Assembly: GCA_028335825.1 (NCBI GenBank)
Contig: JAIOKI010000015.1
Span: forward strand, 186,001 to 250,000
Length of the DNA stretch: 64,000 bases
Direction: 5' to 3'
Source: Nosema muscidifuracis
Taxonomy: Eukaryota > Microsporidia > Nosematidae
The notes under the pieces are model-generated. The model was not told where the DNA came from, did not search any database, and saw nothing but the letters and a program-made list of their open reading frames with translations. Within the stretch, counting starts at the first letter, position 1. Every line of letters starts with the position of its first letter. The position numbers and the translations under genes were made by a program. This document shows positions 39,066 through 49,400 of the stretch, in pieces.

Positions 39066-40409
39066 TTATAAATCCGCTTCGTAAATTTCCGTTTCAAAAT
39101 AATCTTTCACCGTAGTTTCTACGTTACATAAATGACATTTTAATTTTAAGTAATTAAAATATTCATCTATTAATTCTTTTCCAATAAAATGACCACATGA
39201 TAATCTTAGACACTTGCCTAAAATGGGATTTGTATTACCAGCTGGCTTTTTAAAACTATATCTTTTCAAATTTATTATGGTAGTAAACTCATGTAATTTA
39301 TCTTTTTCAATATTATCAGCAATAATTTTCTTCATTTCTTTTGTCGAATCACATTCATTCTTTAAAGACTTGAGAATAAATTCAGTTGGATAATTTGATC
39401 CAATTTCTAAAACAGTTATACTTGAATTAATGTTATCTATTTTTGAAACTTTAGCAAGTAAATCTATTTTTAATAATCCACAAAAATAGTACATCTGGCT
39501 TATAAAAAGATCGATATATTCATTCTCCATACAAATTTCTTTATTAACCAGACAGTCTAATTTAATATCAAAATAAGCCGGTGAAAATTTAATTAAGTTG
39601 AATGTATAGTCATTGAAATAGTATAAAGATTTCTTATCATATGTCGGAAATACAAAATTCAAAATAGATTTTGATATTTTAGTCATAGAATTACTATTTC
39701 GAATAATCTGTAAAAAAACACTTTTATCTGTAGATTTTATAGATCTAAGCAATGTATTTATGAAATTGTAATGCGGTCCAAGATCGTTCATATTGTAAGG
39801 TGTAAAACTAGGCACTTGTTTCAAATTATTTTCAAACGATACTTTATAATGAAGTATTTCAAAAAAAAGAACTCTATCATAACAATTGCCTTCGCTAAAT
39901 ATCTTTTTAATCTCTGCAGTATCTCTTTTATTATAATATCTTAAAACTTTTTCGTACGTGCATTTATGAATAGGATATTCTTTGTTTATAAGTATCTTTT
40001 CGAAAAATGAGTCATATGTAGAATTAAAAATATCTTCATAGTTTTCCATATCCATTTTTGATATTTTAGCAAGTCTTGTTAAAAAATTCGTTAAAATTGT
40101 AGTTTTAAAATCCAGTTTGTCCAACTTATCACTATTATCATACATTCCGATCATTAGATTTCCTAAAGTAGTATATTTATCTTCAACGACTATTTTATAG
40201 ACTTTCTCTAGACTATTAAATAAATAGTCAGTAATATTTACTATATTTTCTTCACCATAAAATAAGTTAATAAAAAACTTTTTATCCATAAATGGATGTT
40301 TTTCTTCGTATATATCTTTAATTCTTTGAAAAAGCAATGGATCTACATTTTCTTTATTATCTATTGTTGTATAGGTACAAACTAAGAATACAAGATATAA
40401 AATAAACAT
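39066..40409 (-). CDS. Secreted protein with C-terminal RING/U-box-like module, family member 2
   Basis: A 447-residue paralog of the flanking genes. It has a signal peptide (MFILYLVFLVCTYTT). The middle region has conserved blocks (NLMIGMYDNSD, FLTRLAKISK, DSTKEMKKIIADNIEKDKLHEFTT). The module CLRLSCGHFIGKEL then KCHLCN starts at about residue 400. The longest frame begins three codons upstream (ATG CCC CAT ATG), but CCCC at 40412-40415 is then inside it; by the rule seen in other genes the second ATG is the start. Divergence from member 1 is large outside the blocks, while the Cys/His set is invariant, implying selection on the module. Confidence 0.85.
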   Translation of the reverse strand: MFILYLVFLVCTYTTIDNKENVDPLLFQRIKDIYEEKHPFMDKKFFINLFYGEENIVNITDYLFNSLEKVYKIVVEDKYTTLGNLMIGMYDNSDKLDKLDFKTTILTNFLTRLAKISKMDMENYEDIFNSTYDSFFEKILINKEYPIHKCTYEKVLRYYNKRDTAEIKKIFSEGNCYDRVLFFEILHYKVSFENNLKQVPSFTPYNMNDLGPHYNFINTLLRSIKSTDKSVFLQIIRNSNSMTKISKSILNFVFPTYDKKSLYYFNDYTFNLIKFSPAYFDIKLDCLVNKEICMENEYIDLFISQMYYFCGLLKIDLLAKVSKIDNINSSITVLEIGSNYPTEFILKSLKNECDSTKEMKKIIADNIEKDKLHEFTTIINLKRYSFKKPAGNTNPILGKCLRLSCGHFIGKELIDEYFNYLKLKCHLCNVETTVKDYFETEIYEADL

Positions 40410-40411
40410 AT

Positions 40412-40415
40412 GGGG
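40412..40415 (-). promoter_or_regulatory. CCCC start-proximal motif, family member 2
   Basis: CCCC lies 2 bases before the second in-frame ATG and within the longest frame; it decides the start in favour of MFILYLV, which also gives a cleaner signal peptide. Confidence 0.65.
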
Positions 40416-40998
40416 CATTTTTACGAATTATTTTTATACAAAAAAAACACGTGATATCACAAAAATTATACTCAACGAATGATATATAATTAGATTTCAT
40501 CAATTTTAATGTCTAAAAATCTATAATTTTTTTTAAATTAATTATAGATATTTTTTTAGTAATTCATTATTTATTAAAAAAATTTATTTGAGTATATTAA
40601 ATTTTTATATTCGAAATTTTGTTAAAATTCACTCTTTTTGTTTCAATTGTTGTCTTTCTCTTATAAACACGTTTTATCTCGACATTTGTTATTTATTGGA
40701 TTTATTATTAGTCTTCAAATTCTATTTATAATATTTTGTTTGATAATATCAAAAGATGATATCGACAGCGTCTTAAAAATAAATAGAAAAGATGAGTGAA
40801 GTTTTGATGTATATGATGACTAAATATAGTATATGTGACGCCATAAATTGAAATTAAAAATTCTTGGTTAGACTCAATTACACAATTTAAACCTTTTCTT
40901 TTTCTGAAAATTTAATATTTATTAAAAATTATCTGATGTGTAAAATTACAAATATATATTGTTATTAAAATCATCAATTAAAAAAAATATTGACATTT

Positions 40999-41239
40999 AT
41001 TAGGAACTATTCCCAAAATCAGACATTCCGGAAGAATGAGTGTATAGATATTAATTGAAATATATATTTTTAGTTAAATTTACAGGAAAGTAACAGGGGA
41101 CGAGCCAAAAGTAATAATCGAGCTTTTGAGCGGTAAGAATACCACAGTAAACAAGAACTGTGAAGGGCTAGACCTGCCAAATGATATCAACCTGACTATT
41201 GAACGATTCTGAGTAGAAACAAATAACTCATTAAATTTT
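40999..41239 (+). ncRNA. Candidate structured non-coding RNA (family unknown)
   Basis: An island of much higher GC than its surroundings with at least five perfect short hairpins in series: GGAA-CTA-TTCC (41003-41013), CATTC-CGGAA-GAATG (41024-41038), CAAAAG/CTTTTG extended past a bulge (41104-41131), GGTA-AGAA-TACC (41132-41143) and CACAGT/ACTGTG (41143-41162). Two CAGG/CCTG pairings (41094/41173 and 41083/41191) enclose the last three in nested fashion. TTTT at 41236-41239 could be a Pol III terminator, favouring the plus strand. RNase P/MRP RNA, SRP RNA and U3 were compared by eye; a GGAAAGT string recalls CR-I of RNase P/MRP, but no full match was found. A 43-codon plus-strand frame also crosses it, with third-position GC unlike local genes. 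Confidence 0.45.
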
Positions 41240-41756
41240 ATTATATTAGTTAAATTTATAATTTTATAAGTAGAAAAAATATTCAATATATATTAATTTA
41301 TTTATAGATATATAATATTTTAATTGTTCCATATGAATTTTTAAATTTTCATTTGTTATATTATTAAAAACTTTAAGTTAATAAAAATAGTGCTTAATTT
41401 AATTAATTGATGTCTGGCATACCTTCTACTTCAATTTCCTTATATTTTTTAAAATTGAGCAAATGGATAATTTAATTAAAAAATTTAAGAGACTAACTGT
41501 TTTTACTGCTATAGTAGTGGTTATTAAAACATATCTGTTTTTAATCAAAAAATGAATAAGAAAAAAGAATATTTAATTTACAATAAAGTGAAAAGCCAAA
41601 TGACAGAAAAATATTAAAATTCAAAAATTTATAATAAATTACGTCTTTTAGGTGTTAATAAATCTTTTATCATTGACTATTAAAGATTTAAATTAAAAAA
41701 TAAAAATATTATGGTAAAGATGATGTCTTTATATAAAAAATTATAATTTAATTTTT

Positions 41757-43139
41757 TTAATCTTCTTCTTCATAAACTTCCGCCTCGAAATAATTTTTAA
41801 TTGTTGTCTTGACATTACACATGTGGCACTTAAATTCTAATTTTGTAAAATATTCTTTCAATAATTCTTCTCCAATAAAATGTCCACATGAAAGTCTTAG
41901 ACATTTACTTGGTTTTTTAGTATCTTTTACAATTGAATTTTCATTATCTTTTTCAACTGGTTTTTTAAAACTATAAGTTATCAAATCTACCACAGTTGTA
42001 AATGAATGAAGTTTCTCTTCTTCAATATTTTGTTCAATAAGTTCCTTCATTTCCTTTGTTGAATCAAACTTTTCCTTCAAGCAATCGAGAAAAAGATTGA
42101 TCTCATAATAATTACCTATATTTAAAACCTTGATACTGCTCATTGAGGTATCTATTTTATTAATTTCGACTAGTATATCTACTTTATTAAGTTCAGCGTG
42201 GTATTGGAGCTGACTTAGATAAATATCTATAAATCTATTATCCATAGATACTACTTTATTTAGTACCCATTTAATTGAAGGATTGTAATGAAGTGGACAA
42301 ATAATATTGATTCCATAACAATAATTTGAGAACGAATAAACAGGATCGGCTTTGTAAGTAGTATAAACTGTACTCAAAATAGAACTTGAAATTTTTGAAT
42401 TAAAATTTCCAAACCTACTCAATAATAAATATGCACTATCTTTTACATAATTTGATCCAAACAAAACATTAGTAAGATTACTTTTAAGAATATATCCAGT
42501 CTCAGTAACAGGTAAAAAATTAAGAAGATATTCTTGTTCTCTATCAAAAGATACTGATAAGTATAAGAGCTCTAATACCAATATTTTATCTATAAAGTTT
42601 AGTTCATATTGTATTTTTCTGACAACAGGTTTTTTTTTGGAGTTAAAATAATTATTGATTTTTAAAAATGTATCTAAATTTAGCTTGTAATTATAATTTA
42701 ACGGTAAATACGTCATAAATTGATCATTTGTAGAATAATATAATGGCTCATAATTAGTTAGATTATATTGAGAAATGTGTACTAATCTTGATAAAAAGTT
42801 AGATAACATTATAGATTTAAAGTTTAGTAAATTGTAATTATCACCAATGTCGTAATTACCAATCATTAGATGTCTGAGCAATCCATAGTTCCTATCAGAT
42901 ATAATTTTATAAGCTTCGTATAAACTATCAAAAAGATAATCTACTTTATTATTAGCATACTTTTCTCCTTCAAAAAATTTTAAAAACAATTCTTTAGTTA
43001 TGATCTTATGCTCTGAATCTAAAACACTTTTGATATTCATAAATATAGGAGATTGTATAAAAATACTCTGGTTACATAAATGAGACTTCTGCTCTATTTT
43101 ATTAATACAGAAAACTAAAGATAAAATCAAAAATATCAT
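41757..43139 (-). CDS. Secreted protein with C-terminal RING/U-box-like module, family member 3
   Basis: A 460-residue paralog of the two downstream genes. It has a signal peptide (MIFLILSLVFCINKIEQ) and shared blocks (HLMIGNYDIGDN, FLSRLVHISQYNLTNYE, DSTKEMKELIEQNIEEEKLHSFTT). DLITYSFKKPV is followed by a short insert and CLRLSCGHFIGEEL with KCHMCN, starting at about residue 413. Here the resemblance to a U-box ('D-x-ITY-x-x-x-x-PV ... CGH') is clearest. The longest frame starts four codons earlier, but CCC at 43141-43143 stands directly before the second ATG, which I take as the start. The gap to member 2 holds the candidate structured RNA. Confidence 0.85.
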   Translation of the reverse strand: MIFLILSLVFCINKIEQKSHLCNQSIFIQSPIFMNIKSVLDSEHKIITKELFLKFFEGEKYANNKVDYLFDSLYEAYKIISDRNYGLLRHLMIGNYDIGDNYNLLNFKSIMLSNFLSRLVHISQYNLTNYEPLYYSTNDQFMTYLPLNYNYKLNLDTFLKINNYFNSKKKPVVRKIQYELNFIDKILVLELLYLSVSFDREQEYLLNFLPVTETGYILKSNLTNVLFGSNYVKDSAYLLLSRFGNFNSKISSSILSTVYTTYKADPVYSFSNYCYGINIICPLHYNPSIKWVLNKVVSMDNRFIDIYLSQLQYHAELNKVDILVEINKIDTSMSSIKVLNIGNYYEINLFLDCLKEKFDSTKEMKELIEQNIEEEKLHSFTTVVDLITYSFKKPVEKDNENSIVKDTKKPSKCLRLSCGHFIGEELLKEYFTKLEFKCHMCNVKTTIKNYFEAEVYEEED

Positions 43140-43869
43140 AGGGTATATCATAAAATTTTGTTTTTATATCATTTTTTTAATATATTAAATTTAAAATTTT
43201 ATTGAAATTATTCATAATGATGACTTATATATAAATACTAAAACCAAAAATAATATAATTTTGTATTTTAATTAAAATTTGATATTCGAGTCATTGAATT
43301 TAAAAAAATTATTTTTCGTAGTAAAAAAAATAAATTAAATATTTATAAAATTACGAAAATAAATTAACTGTTGATAATATATAAAACAAATTTATAATTG
43401 TATTTAGAAATTTAAAAATAAAATTAAAAATACTTATTATCATTAAAAATATTATAAAACAATAAAGAGAAATTTTAATAATAAATTAATTTTATTTTTT
43501 AACGAATAATCTAAAAGAATAAAAATTTTAAGTGAGATTTTAAAAAAACATAATTTAATTGTTTTATTTTTTGATGACACATTAATGATTAATTTTTAAA
43601 AAAATAAATGTTTAATTTCAGATTTAAAATATATAGTATTTTTTATTATGTTCGATATCACACAATCTGTGAGAAGAATGATAAAGTTAAATTTTCTGAA
43701 TATTTTTGAGAGAAATGACATTTTAAAAATTTTATGTACTTAATAAATTAATATTTGTACTTTACAAAACTGAGCATGATATAAATACATGAATTTAGTC
43801 GTTATTTACGTATCAATTGTGTAAATAATAGAAAATCTAACGACTTAAATTTAAAAATAAAATATAAAA

Positions 43870-44900
43870 AAGTTATCCGGAAACAAGATAGATGGAAAAT
43901 AAAGAGACATCCTCTAGTAGTTACAGCAAATCAATATGACGATAGAAATAAAATTAAAATAAAGAATTAATAGAATTTTATTTTAATATAACAAAGTTCA
44001 TTTAATGAAGAACACTAAGAACTCTTTATATTTATTGTAAATCTAAAATTTAAGCAGTACTCATGATACAATATTTAATCTTATTTATAGAAAACTAGTT
44101 AAAGCTTTTTCTTTCTGAAAACGGGAATGTACTTTCATTAGGAGTTAAATTGTAACAATTTTATTATATTGTTACGTTTTATTTAGATTATATATTTTTG
44201 CATTTTTTTCTCATTCTTAAATCTCTCTGAAGACTCAATAAAGATTTATATTTTTAAATATACATCATTAAATATTTCTCCTTTTTTATAGCGGTTCTTT
44301 GGCGACTTTCCATGGTCAAGAATTCCAAGATAATCTAAGTATCTTTGTCTACATATATAATTCGATTTGTCTCTCCAACTTTATCTATATATATACCATG
44401 TATATGGTATTTTCTAGACTTATACTTATATGGAAAATGAATGATTAGCGAGAAAAACACATTTGATTTTTTATCTATACTGTGGTATTATTACTACATA
44501 ATCAATTAATCAATTTAATTTATTAATTATTTAATAAAAATTACTTTTAATTTATTAAATTGATGCTTTAGTTGATTAAAAATTAATTGTGTAATTTATT
44601 GAATATTTATTAATATTCAATTTAAAAGAAATTTTTCTTTAATTAATAAATTTTCAAAATTAAATAACTTAATGAAGAGAAGCCCATGCTATTAAATAAC
44701 AGACAAGAGTAATTAAAAAAATTAATAATATAAATTCATTTCAGAGAAAGTCGAGCAAACATGTATCAGTTCTTTAGAGTTCTACTTCAGAAAAATCACA
44801 TCCCTGAACATTACGCCGTATACTTTCACAAATTATCAAAGCTTGTGATTGAAACTTGTTTCATATTCTATCAAAACTTTTTATATAAGGATAATTAATT
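43870..44900 (+). pseudogene. Possible relic of a coding gene, identity unknown
   Basis: Three well separated plus-strand segments look protein-coding by composition and lack of A/T monotony: about 43870-43970, 44283-44460 (an uninterrupted stretch of about 60 codons containing ATFHGQEFQDNLSIFVYIY) and 44761-44898 (ATG-initiated, 45 codons, starting MYQFFRVLLQKNHIPEHY). They are separated by low-complexity DNA. I cannot assign a family. A decayed gene or an old mobile element are both possible. Confidence 0.3.
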
Positions 44901-45650
44901 AAGAAAAAAATACTAATATTGTATCTTAGAAAGAAAGAGTCAAATAAATTATAGCAGATATCTTTAATATAAAAATAGACTTGGCACACATGCCGAATAA
45001 TATTCTACCAATAGTATGTATCATAGAATTTTATTTTTAAATCATTAATTTTAATTATATTACATACGATATCTATTTCTTTATAGTATTAGAAATTATA
45101 TTTGTCTGTCTTTTTTATATGATGTAATTGAAAACAAAAATTTTATACAGAAATTTATTTTTATGAATCTTAATAAATCATTTAGAAATGTAATATTAAT
45201 TTAAGAATTTATATATTTAAGTGATATTTTAATTTTAGAAATGTAATATTAATTTAAGAATTAAAATTTTAATTTTAGAAATGTTTTTCTAATATACTTA
45301 TTTTCTGAATGTATAAAATATTAGAGCTCTTATCAAGATATTAAGAAAATATTAAATAAAATTAAATCTTTGTTTTAACATTTGTCAATGATAAATATTT
45401 ATAAATGCTTTAGATTTTACTTTTTTCATTTTTGACAACTGTTAAAGATATTGTTAATTAAGGGATATTAAATTTTAATAAAGAGTAAGTCATTTTAAAA
45501 TATCTAAATAAAATTAAATTTATGTTTTTTAATATTAATTATAAATATTATGATCTATAAAAGAATATGGTAAATTGTATTTTCCTCTAGTTTTAGAAAT
45601 AATTCTTGAACTGTACAATTATCTTTAAACTACGTAATAAATATATATTA

Positions 45651-45702
45651 CAGTAAAATATCTAAACTATCACAATTCGTAGATAAATTAGATATTTTAC
45701 TG
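45651..45702. repeat. 15-bp perfect inverted repeat
   Basis: CAGTAAAATATCTAA at 45651-45665 and its exact reverse complement at 45688-45702, separated by 22 bases. It could form a hairpin. No associated gene is seen. Confidence 0.7.
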
Positions 45703-46468
45703 CATGATCATAAGATTAAAAAGTCAAAATTTGAATATTAGCATTATTGAAAGGTATTTAAAATATATGAAAAAAAAACATTTATAATTATATTTTTATT
45801 TGGACATATCACTATCAAATATATTTCATGGTATATTTATAGTTAAAATTTAATTAAATTTATGATTCTACTTGAATTTGAGACTATTTAGACCTATTAA
45901 TTTTTTTAAAGAATAATAAATTTATTATTCTTCCTGTAACTAAAAATCAATTTAATTATTTATGATTTCTATTAGAAATTCTATTTCGAAAATATCAACC
46001 TAATAAAGATACATTAGATAAATTAAAACTTATTCATTATTGATAAATTAAATTTTATAATATCTTATATTTCATTATAATTTAAGTCAATTGTTAAAAT
46101 TACATCTGTCTCTTATATTGATTAGTTTTATTATTGGTTCTTTTAATATTTCAGATATGACCTAATTTAAATGATTCAAAGAATTAAAAGCCAATAATGT
46201 GAAAGAATTCTATGAACTGTGTAAAATTCATTTTTTTTTTATTTTTTAAAAGGAAGCGCATAAAGGAAATGTTTTATCATGCAACAAACTATTTTAATAA
46301 ATAAAATTTAAATAATTTTTAAAAAATATTAAGCATAAAAAGGATATAATCGAAGATATTTTCTGATTATAAATCTCCATGAAAATATCAAAATCATGTG
46401 ATTTATAACAGTTGGTTTATTTTTTTCCCGCCTAAAAGTATTTATTTTCATTTTTGCCCTGACCCCCA

Positions 46469-49400
46469 ATGAGTTTTTTCAGTAAAGTTAGAGAGTTAAT
46501 GAGAATGGTCTTTGGTTCAACATTTACAGAAGAGCAAACAAGATCACATAACAGGTTGTGCGACAAGTTTATTAATAAGATCAAAATGGGTGTGACTGAT
46601 CTTAAAGAGATAAAGCAGGATCTTATAGAAATTAGTGAGAAAGGAGCTAGTAAGATGGTAAAACTTAAGATGAATAAGTTGATAAGAACGATGAAAGTTA
46701 AGAATTCGGATGCATACAAGATAAAAAATGAAAAAGATTACAAGAAATTCTTAAATAGAGAATTGAAGCGAGTTTATGATTTATCATCTGATAATGTCAA
46801 GAGGGTTAAAAGTATTATTAAAAAAAAGAAACCATTTGTTCCAGAAATTGAAGAAGATATACAATTTGTTGTATTTCCTAGATGGTGGGATATGGATAAG
46901 GAAGTTTACAGAGCACTTGCTAAAGAATTAACACTTGATCAGATGTTAGATGATTTGGAAGGAGTTGAATATGGAAAAGTTTCTGTAGAAGATGAAGAAA
47001 AATGGTATTCAGCTAAACATGTTGAGAAATTAAATAGATATTATGATCGTCATCCAAGACCTAGAAATATTTGCAATCAATCAATTAAAGATGTTCTAAC
47101 TTATAAAGGTCCATCTAAAAATATTTGTGAAGGATGTGTAGAATATAAAGCTAATAAAATGATTAGTGAAATGCTTGAAAGTAAGGAATATAATATTCAT
47201 TCAAATAATATGCATAAGCAAGTGATTGAAGATAAATCTATTAAAGATATTGTTAAAGTAAATAAGGAAGAAATATCAAATGTTAAGATTAAATCAAAGG
47301 ATGATCTCTTCGAAATCAAGGATAAAAATATGGGTAAAAGACCAAGATTGAAGAAAAATGGATTTGAGTTTCCTCATATTATATATTGTTCTACATCAGA
47401 TGGAATTTATCAACCACAAGTATTTCATCCATTACAACTAGCAAGGGTTAATTTTCATAAAAGACATCCAAGATTTAGAAAATATAATGAAAGTAACGTA
47501 CAAATTAGTGATGATGAAATGGAAGCAGAAAGGGCATATCGTAAATTATTGAGAAAAAGACATAAAGAAGAGATTGAAATGATAGAATGTTTCTTGAAAG
47601 ATAAAGAGTATTTTAAGAATGATATTCCTAATGAGACTTGTACTATGGTTTTAAATGTTAATTGTGAAGAAAATAGAAGATTGTATGAAAATTGTGTTAA
47701 TTATATGAAAAGAAAATCTGAGATGTTGAATAAATACGATCTAACAGGTGATATGAATATTAAATTAAAAAGAGAAATAAATTTGGATGAAGATTTATCT
47801 ACACAGAAATTAGATCCAATGGAGGTGTATAATGAATTGAAATTATTAAGTGAAGAAGCCATGTGTATGAATGAAGAAGATTTTCCAGAGGAATGGTATA
47901 CAGATGAAAAAGAAACAGATATTGAAGAAGGTGAAGGAAGAGTATATAGTAGTAAGATAGAAGATAGATTTACAAATCCTAAATATGTAGTAGATAATAA
48001 AATGGAAGAGATTGTTGATCATGCAGAGGAGAGAAGATTACAGTTATTACAAGAATCTATTTTACAAAATAAAAAAGAAAAGGAAAATGATAATATTTCA
48101 GTGAATGAAAAGAACAATAATGAAGATACTTTTGTAAATAAAAAACATAAGGCAGATGATCAAGAGAATAATTCAACAGAGGATCCTAAGGAGACTGTAG
48201 TAGAAGATTTAAAGAATAACAAGATAGATACTGAATGTCAAGTCTTTAATGATGCAGTAGTTTCGGTTGATAAATATAAGAAATCTAATGTATTTAAGGC
48301 AAGAAAACCTGCACCAAAAATAAAACTAGATGCATATGAACAAATTATTAAAAGACACGATGAGCTTATAAAAAAACGAGAGGATGATGATGCTGAAATG
48401 GAGAGGATTGGACAAAAAGCACGTAAGATGGTAATGGAGAAATTATATGGAATTAAAGAAGGGGATAGTTCAACTGAAAAGTCTGATAATAAAAATAGTA
48501 ATGAAGATTCAAGACCGTCGATAAGTGAAAGAAAAGCTGCTTTCTTCGAACGAATGAGACAAGATGATGAAAAAAAGAAACTTGAGAATTCTAAACAAGA
48601 AAATAAAGTTGAAAAAAGTACTTGTTCTAATACTGAATTGAATAGACCAGATGTATCTTCTATAAATAATAACTTGAACTTCACTAGTAAGCCATTGATT
48701 AATACTACTCCAGATAATAAGGAATATAACAATTCTGCTTTTATGGGATCGTCTGCTAATATCAATCAAGAGACTTCTTCTCCTACTCCTTTCTCTTCCC
48801 CGATGGAGCAAAACAGTGGAGGAACTAGTACTTTTAATAATCCTTTATTCGGTCAGCAGAATAGTAAAGATGTGTATACTTCTAATATTACAGGATTTAA
48901 TAGTAAAGATGTGAATACTCCTAATATTACAGGAAAAGATCCTAGTATATCAAATATTAAGATTCCAGGGGTATTTAATACCACCAAATTTGGTCAAGAA
49001 ACTGCTAGTTCTTCTTTTATGAATCAATTTTCTGTTACGGATAATTCATATCAACACGCGAATAATAATAGCTTTAATCCATTGAGTAATAATAATAAGA
49101 ATATATTTAGTAATAATCAAAATAATAATAATTTAAGTTCCTTAAATGATAATCAAAATAGCAATACTTCCACAAATAACAATTATTATAGTACAAATTC
49201 TCTAAGTAATAATCAAAATAACTTTAATTTCTCAAATAGCAATCAAAATAGTACAAATCCTTTAGGTAATAATAATAATTATAATAGTACAAATCCATTA
49301 AGCAATAATCAAAATAACTTCAATCTCTCAAATAACAATTATAATAGTACAAATCCTCTAAGTAATAACAATCAGAATAATTTGAATCCATTAAGTAATA

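Larger units (their letters stand above)
40410..41756. other. Intergenic stretch holding a hairpin-rich GC island
   Basis: Between family members 2 and 3. Most of it is AT-rich without features, but 40999-41239 is conspicuously richer in G and C and dense in perfect hairpins, and is listed as a candidate structured RNA. Confidence 0.6.
43140..46468. other. 3.3-kb gene-poor stretch with coding-like relics
   Basis: No intact gene of normal size. Between about 43870 and 44900 on the plus strand several segments have gene-like composition (listed separately). Another short coding-like piece lies at about 46170-46230 (plus). A 15-bp perfect inverted repeat lies at 45651-45702. The rest is A/T-rich. 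Confidence 0.45.

Noticed and set aside
40416-40418. Longest-frame start ATG CCC CAT ATG for family member 2
   Set aside because: The CCCC start motif would lie inside the coding region, and the shorter start gives a better signal peptide and agrees with the other genes.
41080-41286. Minus-strand 68-codon frame across the GC-rich island
   Set aside because: It is not preceded by a C-rich motif, its residues match nothing known, and the hairpin content explains the composition better.
48238-48811. Minus-strand open frames inside the large Asn-rich gene
   Set aside because: They are antisense shadows of a gene with biased codons; Ser/Leu-rich composition is typical of such shadows and no start motif is present.
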